Below, in pieces: positions 53,933-62,097 of a stretch of 64,000 bases of DNA; positions within the stretch are counted from its first letter, which is position 1; each line of letters begins with the position of its first letter. Source of the stretch: Planctomycetota bacterium (GTDB lineage: Bacteria; Planctomycetota; UBA1135; GCA-002686595); NCBI GenBank assembly GCA_020853575.1, contig JADYYP010000014.1:112863-176862 (forward strand), in the 5' to 3' direction. The position numbers and the translations under genes are program-made. Below the pieces are notes generated by a model that made no database searches, had not been told where the DNA came from, and worked only from the letters and a program-made list of their open reading frames with translations.

Positions 53933-54886
53933 TCAGCGCCAGTCGAACCACTCCAAGACCTCGTCCACGCGTTGGGCGAGGTCTTGCTCGTTTTCCGGAG
54001 AGGCCACGCGGCGCGCTTCCTCGAACTTGCGCAGCCACGTGCGCTGGCGGCGCGCGAACTGACGCGTGCGCAGTGCGATCTCCGCCACGGCGTCCGCGCG
54101 ACCCAATTCACCGTCGGCGAGCCGCAACACCTCGGCGTAGCCCAGGGCCTGCCGCGAGGTCGCGCTGAAGCCACCCTCGGCGCGAATGCGCAGCGCCTCT
54201 TCGACCCAACCGGCGTCGAGCATCGCCCGGGTGCGCTCCGCGATGCGTCGGTCGAGCTCGTCGACGGGTACGACCAGCTCGATCACGCGCCGCGCGCGGC
54301 CCGCGGGCGCCCCGCTCGCTCCATCGTCCCAGCCCCACTCGCGCTGCAGGTCGCTCAGAGGCGCACCGGTTTGCTCGAAGACTTCGAGCGCGCGCACCAC
54401 ACGCTTCCTGTCGTTGCAGTGGATGCGCGCCGCGGCGCGCGGATCGACGCGCGCGAGCTCGGCGTGCAATGCGGCGGCACCCTCGCGATCGAAGCGCAGC
54501 TCGAGGCGCGCGCGCAGCTCGCGATCGACATCCGGACCGCGGAACAGGCCGTGGACCAGGGTCTTGTAGTAGAACGCCGTCCCACCGACGAACAGCGCGC
54601 GAGCTCCGCGGGCGGCTGCGTCCGCGAGCGCGCTCTCGGCTGCGGCGAGGTACTGCTGGACGGTGAACTCCTCGTGCGGCGCGACCAGATCGAGCGCGTG
54701 ATGGCGGACGCGCGCGCGCTCCGCGGCGCTGGGCTTCGCGGTGCCGATGTCCATGCCGCGATAGACCAGCATCGAGTCCAGCGAGACGATTTCCGCCCCC
54801 GCGCGTGCAGCGATCTCGAGCGCCAGCGCCGTCTTGCCGCTGGCGGTCGCTCCCAGGATCACGCGCAATTGGTCCGCACTCGCCAC
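53933..54886 (-). CDS. miaA: tRNA dimethylallyltransferase MiaA
   Basis: A 317-residue MiaA that attaches a dimethylallyl group to A37 of UNN-reading tRNAs. The P-loop GATASGKT is at 12-19, followed by the substrate loop SLDSMLVYRGMDIGTAKPS and HHALDLV, with LFVGGTAFYYKTLVHGLF and ARRQRTWLRKF near the end. I chose GTG 54886; an in-frame ATG at 54970 would add 28 residues without family similarity and would almost abut the divergent gene. Confidence 0.93.
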   Translation of the reverse strand: MASADQLRVILGATASGKTALALEIAARAGAEIVSLDSMLVYRGMDIGTAKPSAAERARVRHHALDLVAPHEEFTVQQYLAAAESALADAAARGARALFVGGTAFYYKTLVHGLFRGPDVDRELRARLELRFDREGAAALHAELARVDPRAAARIHCNDRKRVVRALEVFEQTGAPLSDLQREWGWDDGASGAPAGRARRVIELVVPVDELDRRIAERTRAMLDAGWVEEALRIRAEGGFSATSRQALGYAEVLRLADGELGRADAVAEIALRTRQFARRQRTWLRKFEEARRVASPENEQDLAQRVDEVLEWFDWR

Positions 54887-54952
54887 GCGGGCGATTCTCC
54901 CACGTACGTCGATCGAACCAAGCCTCCAGACGCCGCGACCTCCGGGGCTTGC

Positions 54953-54958
54953 TACGCT
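54953..54958 (+). promoter_or_regulatory. Putative extended -10 of exported protein gene
   Basis: TTGCTACGCT contains TGnTAnnnT with hexamer TACGCT, 28 bases before the ATG at 54987. The same hexamer precedes the M28 gene. No -35 is apparent. Confidence 0.4.
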
Positions 54959-54986
54959 CGCCACCGGCACAAGCGCCGATCACGCC

Positions 54987-55967
54987 ATGCTCCCGATCCA
55001 CCTGCTGTTCCTCGCTCTGTCGTCGGTGTCCAGGCCCACTGCAGCGGCGCCGATCCAAGATCCGCTGCCCGTGCCTCCGCCGCCGGTCGATTCGCCCCAA
55101 GGCAAGCCCGTCGAACCGAACGCGTCGCCGACGACGGCGCAGCTACCCGAGCTCGTGCCCGGCGCACTGCCGGCGAACGCCAGCCCCGACGCCGTCGCCC
55201 TGTGGAGCAAGATCCGCGCGTCGACTGGGTCGGCCGGTGCGCCGGCGCCGGTGACCAGTTTCGAGCTGCGCTTCGACGGCCGTGGCTGGGACGCGCAGGG
55301 CAACAACACCGACTTCAACGAAGGCCGCATCCGCTTCCTCTCACCAGGCTTCGTCGACTCCGCGCTGCAGAAGAACGGCCGCCGCCGCATCCGTGGCCCG
55401 AAGGGCGATTGGATGCTGGACGCGAACGGCGGCAAGTTCCGCCTCTCGGGCGTGGAGATGGAGAACGACCGCCGCGAGCTCGATCAGATCGCCCACCTGG
55501 CGCGCACCTTCGCCAACCTGATCGACTCACGCAATCTGCGCGTCCGCGCGCTGTCCCTGATGCCCGGCGCGCCGTTCCCGATCCCGGCCGCGATGAAGTC
55601 GCGCGCGGATGCGCTGAAGTGGATCGAGGTCGTGAGCCCGGACTTCGCGCTGCTGGGAAGCGATGGCAAGCGCTCGCAACGCGACGTGCGTGCGTGGATC
55701 GGCGTGGAAGCGACGAACGCGCGCCCGTCGCTGGCGGTGATCGCCGAGGACGACAAGGGCACATTGGTGCACGAAACCGCGCTGCTCGTGTCCTTCGACA
55801 AGTACAAGCCTCTCGACGGCTTCCAGGTGCCCTACGTGCTCGTGACCTACGCGCCCGACTTCGCGCCCTCGCCTTGGACCTTCTCCAGCAATCCGCGCAT
55901 GCAGTTGTGGCTGGCCGACAAGTGCACGCTGCGCGCGACGTTCGCGTCCAAGGACTTCGAGCCCTGA
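54987..55967 (+). CDS. Exported protein of unknown function
   Basis: A 326-residue protein with a likely signal peptide (MLPIHLLFLALSSVSRPTAAA) and a proline-rich linker (about 25-60). The mature domain (about 85-326) has phrases such as TSFELRFDGRGWDAQGNNTDFNEGRIRFLSPGF-like beta strands and KGDWMLDANGGKFRLSG. I do not recognise the family. It contains no obvious catalytic motif. It may be an envelope protein; it is flanked by leftward miaA and mutL and has its own likely promoter. Confidence 0.75.
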   Translation: MLPIHLLFLALSSVSRPTAAAPIQDPLPVPPPPVDSPQGKPVEPNASPTTAQLPELVPGALPANASPDAVALWSKIRASTGSAGAPAPVTSFELRFDGRGWDAQGNNTDFNEGRIRFLSPGFVDSALQKNGRRRIRGPKGDWMLDANGGKFRLSGVEMENDRRELDQIAHLARTFANLIDSRNLRVRALSLMPGAPFPIPAAMKSRADALKWIEVVSPDFALLGSDGKRSQRDVRAWIGVEATNARPSLAVIAEDDKGTLVHETALLVSFDKYKPLDGFQVPYVLVTYAPDFAPSPWTFSSNPRMQLWLADKCTLRATFASKDFEP

Positions 55968-55998
55968 CCGCTCGTGAGCAAGCCCGGGGCACGGGCTC

Positions 55999-57795
55999 TC
56001 AGCGGCGGTGGAAGGCGCGCTCGAGGTCAGCCAGCGTGAAGCGCACCCGCGTCGGCCGCCCGTGCGCGCAGGTCTGCGCGTGGTCGGTCTCGCGCGCCCG
56101 CGCGAGCAAGGCGCGCATCTCGATCTCGCTGAGCTCGTCGCCGGCCATCACCGACGAGCGGCACGCGGCGCGGTGCAAGATCTCCTCGAGCAAATCCTCG
56201 GCGCCCGGAGCGGCCCCGGTGCGCTCGATCGAATCGAGAGCATCACGCACGATCTCGTCGGGCCGCGGACGCCGCAAGCGAGCCGGGAGCCCGTGCACCG
56301 CGATCGTCCCGGTACCGAAACGCGCGAACAGCAAGCCCACGCGCGCGAGGGCCTCGAAGTGGGCCTCCAGCGTCTCGGCCTGCGCGGCCCCGACCTCGAC
56401 CAATTCGGGCACCAGGCGCCGTTGCACCTCGATCTGCCCACGCGCGAGTTCCTCGCGCAACAGCTCGAGCGTCAAGCGCTCGTGCAACGCGTGCTGATCG
56501 ACGATCTCGAAGCCGTCGTCGAGCGCTCGCACGATGTAGGTCTTGGCGATCTGCAACAGCGGGCCGCGCACTTCGCGCTCGCCGCCGCGCTGTGCCGCGC
56601 TCGCCGCGGGAGTCGCGACGTCGGTCGGCGCGACCTCTCGAACGAACAGCGGAGTCTCGCGCGGGGCTGACGCTGCCGCGTCGGCTCCAACCGGAGCGCT
56701 CGGGCGCCGCGAAGTCCAGGTCGGCGCGACCTCGGGCTCACCGCGCGGTTGAGCCATGCCGAGCATGCGCGCACCCGGCGTCGCCAGGTCCGTGGCGAGC
56801 AAACTGCGGCGAATCGCACTGACCGCGAACCCGAACATGCGCCGCTCCTCGCGGAAACGCACCTCGGCCTTGGCCGGATGAACGTTGACGTCGACGCGCG
56901 CTGGGTCCATCGCGAGCGCGAGGAACGCGACCGGCTGCCGGTTGTCGACCACCAGTCCGCGGTGCGCCTCGCGCAGGATTCGCGAGAGCAGCTTGTCACG
57001 CAACGGACGGCCATTGAGGAACCACACCTGCCGCGTGGTGTCGTTGCGAGCGAAGCGTGGCGGAGCGACGAAGCCCTCGATGCGCGTTGCGTCGTCGACG
57101 CCCTCGACGGCGACCAACGCGTCGGCGAGCTCCGCGCCGAACGTGCGCCTCACGCGCGAGCGCAGGTCCATCGACGGTTCGACCTCGAACACGCGCCGAC
57201 CGTCGTGGGTGACCACGAATCCCACGCCGGTCTGGGCCAGCGCCAGCCGTTGCACGACGTCCAAGCAGCGCCCGAGCTCGGTGGCCGTGGTCTTGAGGAA
57301 GCGCCGCCGCGCCGGAGTGTTGTAGAACAGCTCGCGCACTTCGATGCGCGTTCCAACCGCGCCGCCCGCTTCGCGCGCCTCCCCCATCCGGCCGCCATCG
57401 ACATCGACTTGCGCGCCGAGCTCGCGCTCGCGAGTGCGCGAGTATGCGCGGCAGCGAGCGACCGACGCGATCGAGGCCAAAGCCTCGCCACGGAATCCCA
57501 GCGTGGCGATGTGATCGAGGTCCTCGACCGCCGCGAGCTTGCTGGTGGCATGCGCCGTGAAGGCCAGCTCGAGCTCGCCCGGCGCGATCCCACAGCCGTC
57601 GTCGGCGATGCGCACCAGCTTCACGCCGCCCTCTTCGAGGTCGACCGCGATGCGCGACGCACCGGCGTCGAGCGCGTTCTCGACGAGCTCCTTCACCACC
57701 GAGGCCGGCCGCTCGATCACCTCGCCCGCGGCGATCTGGTTGCGCACCAGCTCCGGCAACACTGCGATTGCGGACTTGCGCACGAGGTCTTGCAT
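55999..57795 (-). CDS. mutL: DNA mismatch repair protein MutL
   Basis: A 598-residue MutL. The N-terminal GHKL ATPase has ELVENALDAGA (E36, N40), DDGCGI, TLGFRGEAL and the GTRIEVRELFYNTPAR segment. The C-terminal domain carries the metal-dependent endonuclease motif DQHALHERLTLE near residue 430 (DQHAx2Ex4E), ACRSSV and CAHGRPT, so it should nick DNA itself, as in bacteria without MutH. It follows holA after nine bases and is the last gene of the ubiE-to-mutL operon. Confidence 0.96.
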   Translation of the reverse strand: MQDLVRKSAIAVLPELVRNQIAAGEVIERPASVVKELVENALDAGASRIAVDLEEGGVKLVRIADDGCGIAPGELELAFTAHATSKLAAVEDLDHIATLGFRGEALASIASVARCRAYSRTRERELGAQVDVDGGRMGEAREAGGAVGTRIEVRELFYNTPARRRFLKTTATELGRCLDVVQRLALAQTGVGFVVTHDGRRVFEVEPSMDLRSRVRRTFGAELADALVAVEGVDDATRIEGFVAPPRFARNDTTRQVWFLNGRPLRDKLLSRILREAHRGLVVDNRQPVAFLALAMDPARVDVNVHPAKAEVRFREERRMFGFAVSAIRRSLLATDLATPGARMLGMAQPRGEPEVAPTWTSRRPSAPVGADAAASAPRETPLFVREVAPTDVATPAASAAQRGGEREVRGPLLQIAKTYIVRALDDGFEIVDQHALHERLTLELLREELARGQIEVQRRLVPELVEVGAAQAETLEAHFEALARVGLLFARFGTGTIAVHGLPARLRRPRPDEIVRDALDSIERTGAAPGAEDLLEEILHRAACRSSVMAGDELSEIEMRALLARARETDHAQTCAHGRPTRVRFTLADLERAFHRR

Positions 57796-57804
57796 TCGCG
57801 CAGT

Positions 57805-58917
57805 CTACCGCGCGCGGGCCGCGGCCTTGCGCGACCAACGCAGCGCGAGCCGCACGAATTCGTTGGCGTCGATCTCGGCGCCCTGGCGCGAGCGACGCTC
57901 GATCGCGAGCAAGTCGTCCAGCATGGCGCGCCACTCGCGCGGCGAGCGCTGCGCGATCGCGGAGCGCAGCGTCTTGTCGAAGGGCGCGACACCGGCCTCG
58001 GTCGCTGCCGCCTCCGGCTGGGCCCCGAGCTCGATCGCCTGAGCCGCGGCCAGACCAGCGCGCACGCGCGGCCGCAGGAAACCCAGCGTGATCGCCACGA
58101 GCGCCTCGCCCTTGGTCTCGCGCACGCCGTCCTTGTCCTTGCGCATGCCGCCCTGGAAAAGCGTCTCGATGGCCCGCGCCGCGCGCGCCACCTCGCCCGC
58201 CAACAGCGCATCACTGACCTCCGCCGGCGAGCCCGCGGCCGCGCTCGTCAGGCGCGCCAGAGCCTCGCGTGCGTCCCCCGATGCCAGTGCGCTCAGTTGG
58301 TCGTCGAGCGCCGCGAGCTCGTTGCCCGTGGCGTGCACCAGGAGCAGCGCGGCGTCGGGCGTCAGCGGCAGACTGCGAGCGCGCGCTCGGCTCAGCAGCC
58401 ACTCCACCAGCTCACCGCTGCGCGGGTCGGGGTTCTTGAACCACGCCGGGGGCTTCTCGTACAGCTTGCGGAAGCTGTGCAGCTTGGCCCCGGCCGCCAC
58501 CAGTTCCTTGACCAGCGCCGAATCGGAGCGCAGCGAATCGGCGCTCAAGACCAAGGTTCCGCGCCGGCCCTTGACGAAGCTGCGCACGGCCTTGGCGAAC
58601 GACGCCTCGTCTCCATTCGTGCTCTTCTTCAGCAGTGCCTCGGGCTCGTGGACGACCACCAAGCGCGTCGTTGCGAACATCGCGAAACTGGTCAGGTCGT
58701 CGAGCACGCGTTGCAAGGCGAACTCGGCGTCCTTCGCGTCGTGCCGGCAGATCTCGATCTCCGCGGCGCGCGCCCTTTCGAGCAGCCGCTCGAGCGCGGC
58801 ATCGCGAAACCAGCGCTCGGGCCCGCGCAGGACGTAGGCCGCGGCGAGCCCGTTCGTTCCCGCGAGCTCGCTCTCGAACTGCGCGAACTCCGCGCGCGGA
58901 TCGGGTTCTTTGGCCAT
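57805..58917 (-). CDS. holA: DNA polymerase III subunit delta
   Basis: A 370-residue delta subunit of the clamp loader. The N-terminal AAA+-like domain begins AAYVLRGPERWFRDAALERLL, with VVVHEPEALLKKS and LVLSADSL; it lacks a Walker A, as usual for delta. The second domain has PDAALLLVHATGNELAALDDQLSAL, matching the LxxxxGNDLxxLxxELxKL pattern, and the collar helices follow. It opens the beta sliding clamp during loading. It lies between ubiA and mutL. Confidence 0.9.
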   Translation of the reverse strand: MAKEPDPRAEFAQFESELAGTNGLAAAYVLRGPERWFRDAALERLLERARAAEIEICRHDAKDAEFALQRVLDDLTSFAMFATTRLVVVHEPEALLKKSTNGDEASFAKAVRSFVKGRRGTLVLSADSLRSDSALVKELVAAGAKLHSFRKLYEKPPAWFKNPDPRSGELVEWLLSRARARSLPLTPDAALLLVHATGNELAALDDQLSALASGDAREALARLTSAAAGSPAEVSDALLAGEVARAARAIETLFQGGMRKDKDGVRETKGEALVAITLGFLRPRVRAGLAAAQAIELGAQPEAAATEAGVAPFDKTLRSAIAQRSPREWRAMLDDLLAIERRSRQGAEIDANEFVRLALRWSRKAAARAR

Positions 58918-58929
58918 CGCGCGAACAGC

Positions 58930-59796
58930 CTACGTCGCGAGCGCGAAGTCGAGCACCAGTCCGACGAACAATCCGACGCCGACCCAGCCATTGAGCGTGA
59001 AGAAGGCCAGGTCGACTCGGCTCAAGTCATCGGGCGCGACGAGCGTGTGCTCGTAGACCAGCAGCAACGCCGCGAGCGCGATTGCCAGCGCGTAGATCCA
59101 GCCCAGGTCCGCGCGGCGCCAGGTGACGAGCAGCAGCGCCACGGTGAGCACGTGCAGCAGCCTGGCGAGCGAGAGGGCGCGCGCCACGCCAAAGCGCGAA
59201 GGCACGGAGTGCAAGCCGGCCCGCGCGTCGAACTCCGCGTCCTGGCAGGCGTAGATCAAGTCGAACCCCGCGACCCAGGCGAGTACGGCGGCCGCGAGCG
59301 ACACGGGGATCCACAGATCGCCCGAGAAATCCCCGCGGACCGCGAGCCACGCTCCCAGGGGCGCGAGCGCCAGCGACAGGCCGAGAAAGGCATGCGCGGC
59401 CGCGGTGAAGCGCTTGGTGAAGCTGTAGAAGAACAAGATCGCGAGCACCACGGGTGACAAGCGGCCGCACAGTCCATTCAGCGCGAACGCCGCCGCCACG
59501 AACACCGCGCTCGAAAGCACGATCAAGCTCGCGACCTCGAAGGGCGAGAGCACTCCGCTGGGCAGCTCGCGCGCGCTCGTGCGCGGGTTGAGCGCGTCGA
59601 TGCGCCGATCGACGAAGCGGTTGAAACCCATCGCAGCCGTGCGCGCGCTGACGGCGCACACCACGATCCATGCGCTCTCGCGCCATCCGGGAACGCCACG
59701 CGCGCCGAGCCAGGCCCCCTGCAATGCGAAGGGCAGCGCGAAGATCGAGTGCCGAAAGGCCACCAGCCGCGCATACGCGGCGAGCGGCGCGCTCAC
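58930..59796 (-). CDS. ubiA: UbiA family prenyltransferase (menaquinone-type)
   Basis: A 288-residue membrane prenyltransferase with both aspartate-rich motifs: NRFVDRRID at 59-67 (NRxxDxxxD) and YACQDAEFD further on, and about eight helices. It should attach a polyprenyl chain to an aromatic acid in quinone synthesis. With ubiX and ubiE/menG alongside, and no ubiquinone-specific genes seen, menaquinone by the futalosine route (MqnP-like) is likely but unproven. GTG 59796 overlaps the ubiX stop (GTGA). Confidence 0.92.
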   Translation of the reverse strand: MSAPLAAYARLVAFRHSIFALPFALQGAWLGARGVPGWRESAWIVVCAVSARTAAMGFNRFVDRRIDALNPRTSARELPSGVLSPFEVASLIVLSSAVFVAAAFALNGLCGRLSPVVLAILFFYSFTKRFTAAAHAFLGLSLALAPLGAWLAVRGDFSGDLWIPVSLAAAVLAWVAGFDLIYACQDAEFDARAGLHSVPSRFGVARALSLARLLHVLTVALLLVTWRRADLGWIYALAIALAALLLVYEHTLVAPDDLSRVDLAFFTLNGWVGVGLFVGLVLDFALAT

Positions 59797-60473
59797 GGCT
59801 GATCTCCGGCGCTCAACGGATCGGGCGGCGGAGGCGCGCGGGTGCCTTCGTCCTCCGCTGGCCGCGCCGGGAGTCCGGCCCAGCGCGCGCCCAGGGAATG
59901 AGTCACGCGCAGAGTGTCGAGAACCTTGCCGACGACGTGGTCGACGAGGTCCTGCAGCGAGGCCGGACGGTGGTAGAAGCCCGGGCTCGCCGGGAGCACC
60001 ACGGCGCCCATCCGCGCCATGCGCAGCATGTTCTCCAGGTGGATCTGCGAAAGCGGCGCCTCGCGCACGACGAGCACCAGCGGCCGGCGCTCCTTGAGGG
60101 CCACGTCCGCCGCGCGCTCCACCAGGTTCGAGCTGAAGCCGGCGGCGACGCGCGCCAGCGAGCCCATGCTGCACGGACACAACACGACGCCTCCGGTCAG
60201 AGCGGTTCCCGACGACGGCGGCGCCTCTACGGCCGACGCATGGAACGCGCGCAGCTTGTCGGCGCTCACGGGTCCCAGACGCTCGGCCAGCGCGTCCCTC
60301 AAGCGCACGCCGCCCGGTCCGACGTCGAGCCCGAGCTCGTGCCGGATCACCTTCACGCCTGCGTCGGTGATGGAAACGTCGACCTGCTGGTCGCACTCGA
60401 GCAGCGCGCGCACCAACGTCAGCGCGTAGGCGTGGCCGCTCGCACCGGTCAATCCCACGAAGTAACGGCTCAC
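59793..60473 (-). CDS. ubiX: UbiX family flavin prenyltransferase
   Basis: A 226-residue UbiX. Family motifs are GLTGASGHAYALTLVRALL, LCPCSMGSLARVAAGFSSNLVERAADVALKER-type helices, and REAPLSQIHLENMLRMARMG. UbiX makes the prenylated flavin used by UbiD decarboxylases, which act on prenylated aromatic acids in quinone synthesis; ubiD is not in the window. The C-terminal 25 residues are an acidic, proline-rich extension. GTG 60473 overlaps the CPBP gene stop and the ubiX stop overlaps the ubiA start. Confidence 0.94.
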   Translation of the reverse strand: MSRYFVGLTGASGHAYALTLVRALLECDQQVDVSITDAGVKVIRHELGLDVGPGGVRLRDALAERLGPVSADKLRAFHASAVEAPPSSGTALTGGVVLCPCSMGSLARVAAGFSSNLVERAADVALKERRPLVLVVREAPLSQIHLENMLRMARMGAVVLPASPGFYHRPASLQDLVDHVVGKVLDTLRVTHSLGARWAGLPARPAEDEGTRAPPPPDPLSAGDQP

Positions 60474-61276
60474 CAGATCACGTCCGGATCGATTCCCACC
60501 CACAACGCGACATTGAACAACCCGTGCGTCCAGGCTGCGACCCCTGGGCCGCGCCACCGAAAGAGAAGTCCGAGCAGCGCGCCACCCAACGCCAGCCAAG
60601 CGAAGCGCGTGGCCTCGAACGGCGGTCCCTCGAAACCAAAGCGCTCGAGTACCGGCCCGAAGTGCGCCGCCGCGAAAGCCGTCGAGGACACGCACAACCC
60701 CAGGGCATCGGCGAGCGCCCGAGCGTGCGACTCGGCGCCGAAGCAAGCCGTGCAAAAACGCAGCGCGAGCCAGTACACGAACGAGTACAGGCCGACCCGG
60801 AAAAACAGCTCCTCCCATGCACCTGCGCCCAGCGCCAGGGCCGTGTCGCCCAAGCTCGGGCCGGGCGCGGTGAGTTCCGCCGCAACTTGGAACGAGGGCA
60901 CGCGCTCGGCAAAGGAGTGCACGCCGACCACCATCAAGGGCCCGACCAGACACGCCGCGAGCAGGGCCTCGAGCACGATGCGCGCCACACCCGGCAGAAT
61001 CGCGGCACTGCGCCGCCGCGCGAGCCACGCCGCGGCCAGCGCCACCGCGCACAGCGCAGCCCAACGCGCCTGTGCCAAGTGCTCGCCAAAGGGACGCAGC
61101 GTGAGCGAAAAGAACAGCTCCGCCGCGTTGCGCGGCGCGGAGTCGCGCGTCGCCAATGCGACTTCGTATGCCGCGAACAGCGGCGCCATCGCGAGCACAC
61201 CCAGTGTGAGACTGCGGCTGGACTGGCCGCTCGACGGCGCATGCTCCGCCGCGGAGGGCGACAGAGACGTACTCAT
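60470..61276 (-). CDS. CPBP family intramembrane metalloprotease
   Basis: A 268-residue membrane protein of the CPBP (type II CAAX prenyl protease/Rce1-like) family. Motifs are EExxxR at 155-160 (AWEELFFR), FAAAHFG near 198 and HGLFN near 252, the expected metal-binding set. It has about seven hydrophobic helices. The substrate is unknown. It sits between menG/ubiE and ubiX with 4-base overlaps on both sides, so it is an integral part of the operon, although no role in quinone synthesis is known for this family. Confidence 0.86.
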   Translation of the reverse strand: MSTSLSPSAAEHAPSSGQSSRSLTLGVLAMAPLFAAYEVALATRDSAPRNAAELFFSLTLRPFGEHLAQARWAALCAVALAAAWLARRRSAAILPGVARIVLEALLAACLVGPLMVVGVHSFAERVPSFQVAAELTAPGPSLGDTALALGAGAWEELFFRVGLYSFVYWLALRFCTACFGAESHARALADALGLCVSSTAFAAAHFGPVLERFGFEGPPFEATRFAWLALGGALLGLLFRWRGPGVAAWTHGLFNVALWVGIDPDVIW

Positions 61277-61959
61277 GGCCGAGTGCCCCAATGCAGGCTG
61301 GCGATGCCGAAGCTCAGGCTCTCGTGGCCGCAGTGCACCAGACCGACGCGCTGCATGCGCGCGCTGAACTCGTGCGGCGTGAACCACGTGCCGACAGTGC
61401 GCGGCAAGTAGCGATACGCGTCCGCGTCTCCCGAGACCCAAGCGCCGATGCGAGGCAACACGTGCAAGAAGTAAGCGCGGTACAGGGAACCGATCCAGCC
61501 CTTCGGCGGTGGGCTGAACTCGAGCACCAAGAGCCTCCCACCGGGCTTGAGCACACGAACCATCTCGCGCAGACCGCGCTCGGGATCTTCGAGATTGCGC
61601 ACACCGAACGCGACACTGCACACGTCCGCGACGCCGCTCTCGACCGGCAAGTGCAACGCGTCGCCGTGGACGAACGTGCCCGGCAGTCCACGTGCTCGGG
61701 CCTTGGGTCGCGCGAGCCGCAGCATCTCCGGCGTGAAGTCGATCCCGAGCACGTCGGCTCCCGCGGCGGCGAAAGCGAGAGACAGGTCACCGGTACCACA
61801 ACACACGTCGACCACTCGTCGACCGCGGAGCTCACCGGCCGCGCGCACCGCTCGACGTCTCCAGCGCGAGTCGATCCCGGCGGACAGCACGCGGTTCAAC
61901 AGGTCGTAGCGGCCTGCGATCCGGCCGAACATCGAACGCACTTCGCGCGGGTCGGGCAT
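61273..61959 (-). CDS. ubiE: UbiE/MenG quinone methyltransferase
   Basis: A 228-residue methyltransferase of the UbiE/MenG family. Markers are FGRIAGRYDLLNRVLSAGID, VVDVCCGTGDLS (SAM binding), LGIDFTPEML, SVAFGVRNLEDPERGLREM and LLVLEFSPP. It methylates demethylmenaquinone or the ubiquinone equivalent. I prefer ATG 61959 to the in-frame ATG at 62001, because MPDPREVRSMFGRIA matches the family N-terminus and a TACTCT -10-like element lies between them. The stop overlaps the CPBP start (ATGA). It heads the six-gene operon. Confidence 0.93.
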   Translation of the reverse strand: MPDPREVRSMFGRIAGRYDLLNRVLSAGIDSRWRRRAVRAAGELRGRRVVDVCCGTGDLSLAFAAAGADVLGIDFTPEMLRLARPKARARGLPGTFVHGDALHLPVESGVADVCSVAFGVRNLEDPERGLREMVRVLKPGGRLLVLEFSPPPKGWIGSLYRAYFLHVLPRIGAWVSGDADAYRYLPRTVGTWFTPHEFSARMQRVGLVHCGHESLSFGIASLHWGTRP

Positions 61960-61976
61960 GGTGAATCGAAGGGCGC

Positions 61977-61982
61977 AGAGTA
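61977..61982 (-). promoter_or_regulatory. Putative -10 element of ubiE-mutL operon
   Basis: Minus strand GCGCTACTCT holds TACTCT, 17 bases before the ATG at 61959. It belongs to the GCTAnnCT group and would give a short leader of about ten bases. Confidence 0.4.
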
Positions 61983-62015
61983 GCGCATTCTCGAGGCGCA
62001 CTTCAGCAGCGCTGG

Positions 62016-62058
62016 AAAAACACCGCGCCCGCGTCGCCGTCGGGCGTCGCGGGCGCGG
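62016..62058 (-). terminator. Intrinsic terminator of beta-propeller protein gene
   Basis: Arms CCGCGCCCGCG (62023-62033) and CGCGGGCGCGG (62048-62058) pair perfectly over 11 bases; an inner CGCC/GGCG stem with a GTCG loop extends it. Read on the minus strand the hairpin is followed by TGTTTTTCC. It lies about 40 bases after the stop at 62098 and separates that gene from the ubiE operon. Confidence 0.87.
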
Positions 62059-62097
62059 CGATTCTCCGGTCGATTCGACCGAAACCTGAGCTCGATC

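Noticed and set aside
55981..55997. Inverted repeat AGCCCG/CGGGCT between convergent genes
   Set aside because: It is short and not followed by T residues on either strand, so it was not called a terminator.
61960..62001. Longer start for the UbiE/MenG gene
   Set aside because: The extra residues lack family similarity, and a likely -10 element lies between the two candidate starts.
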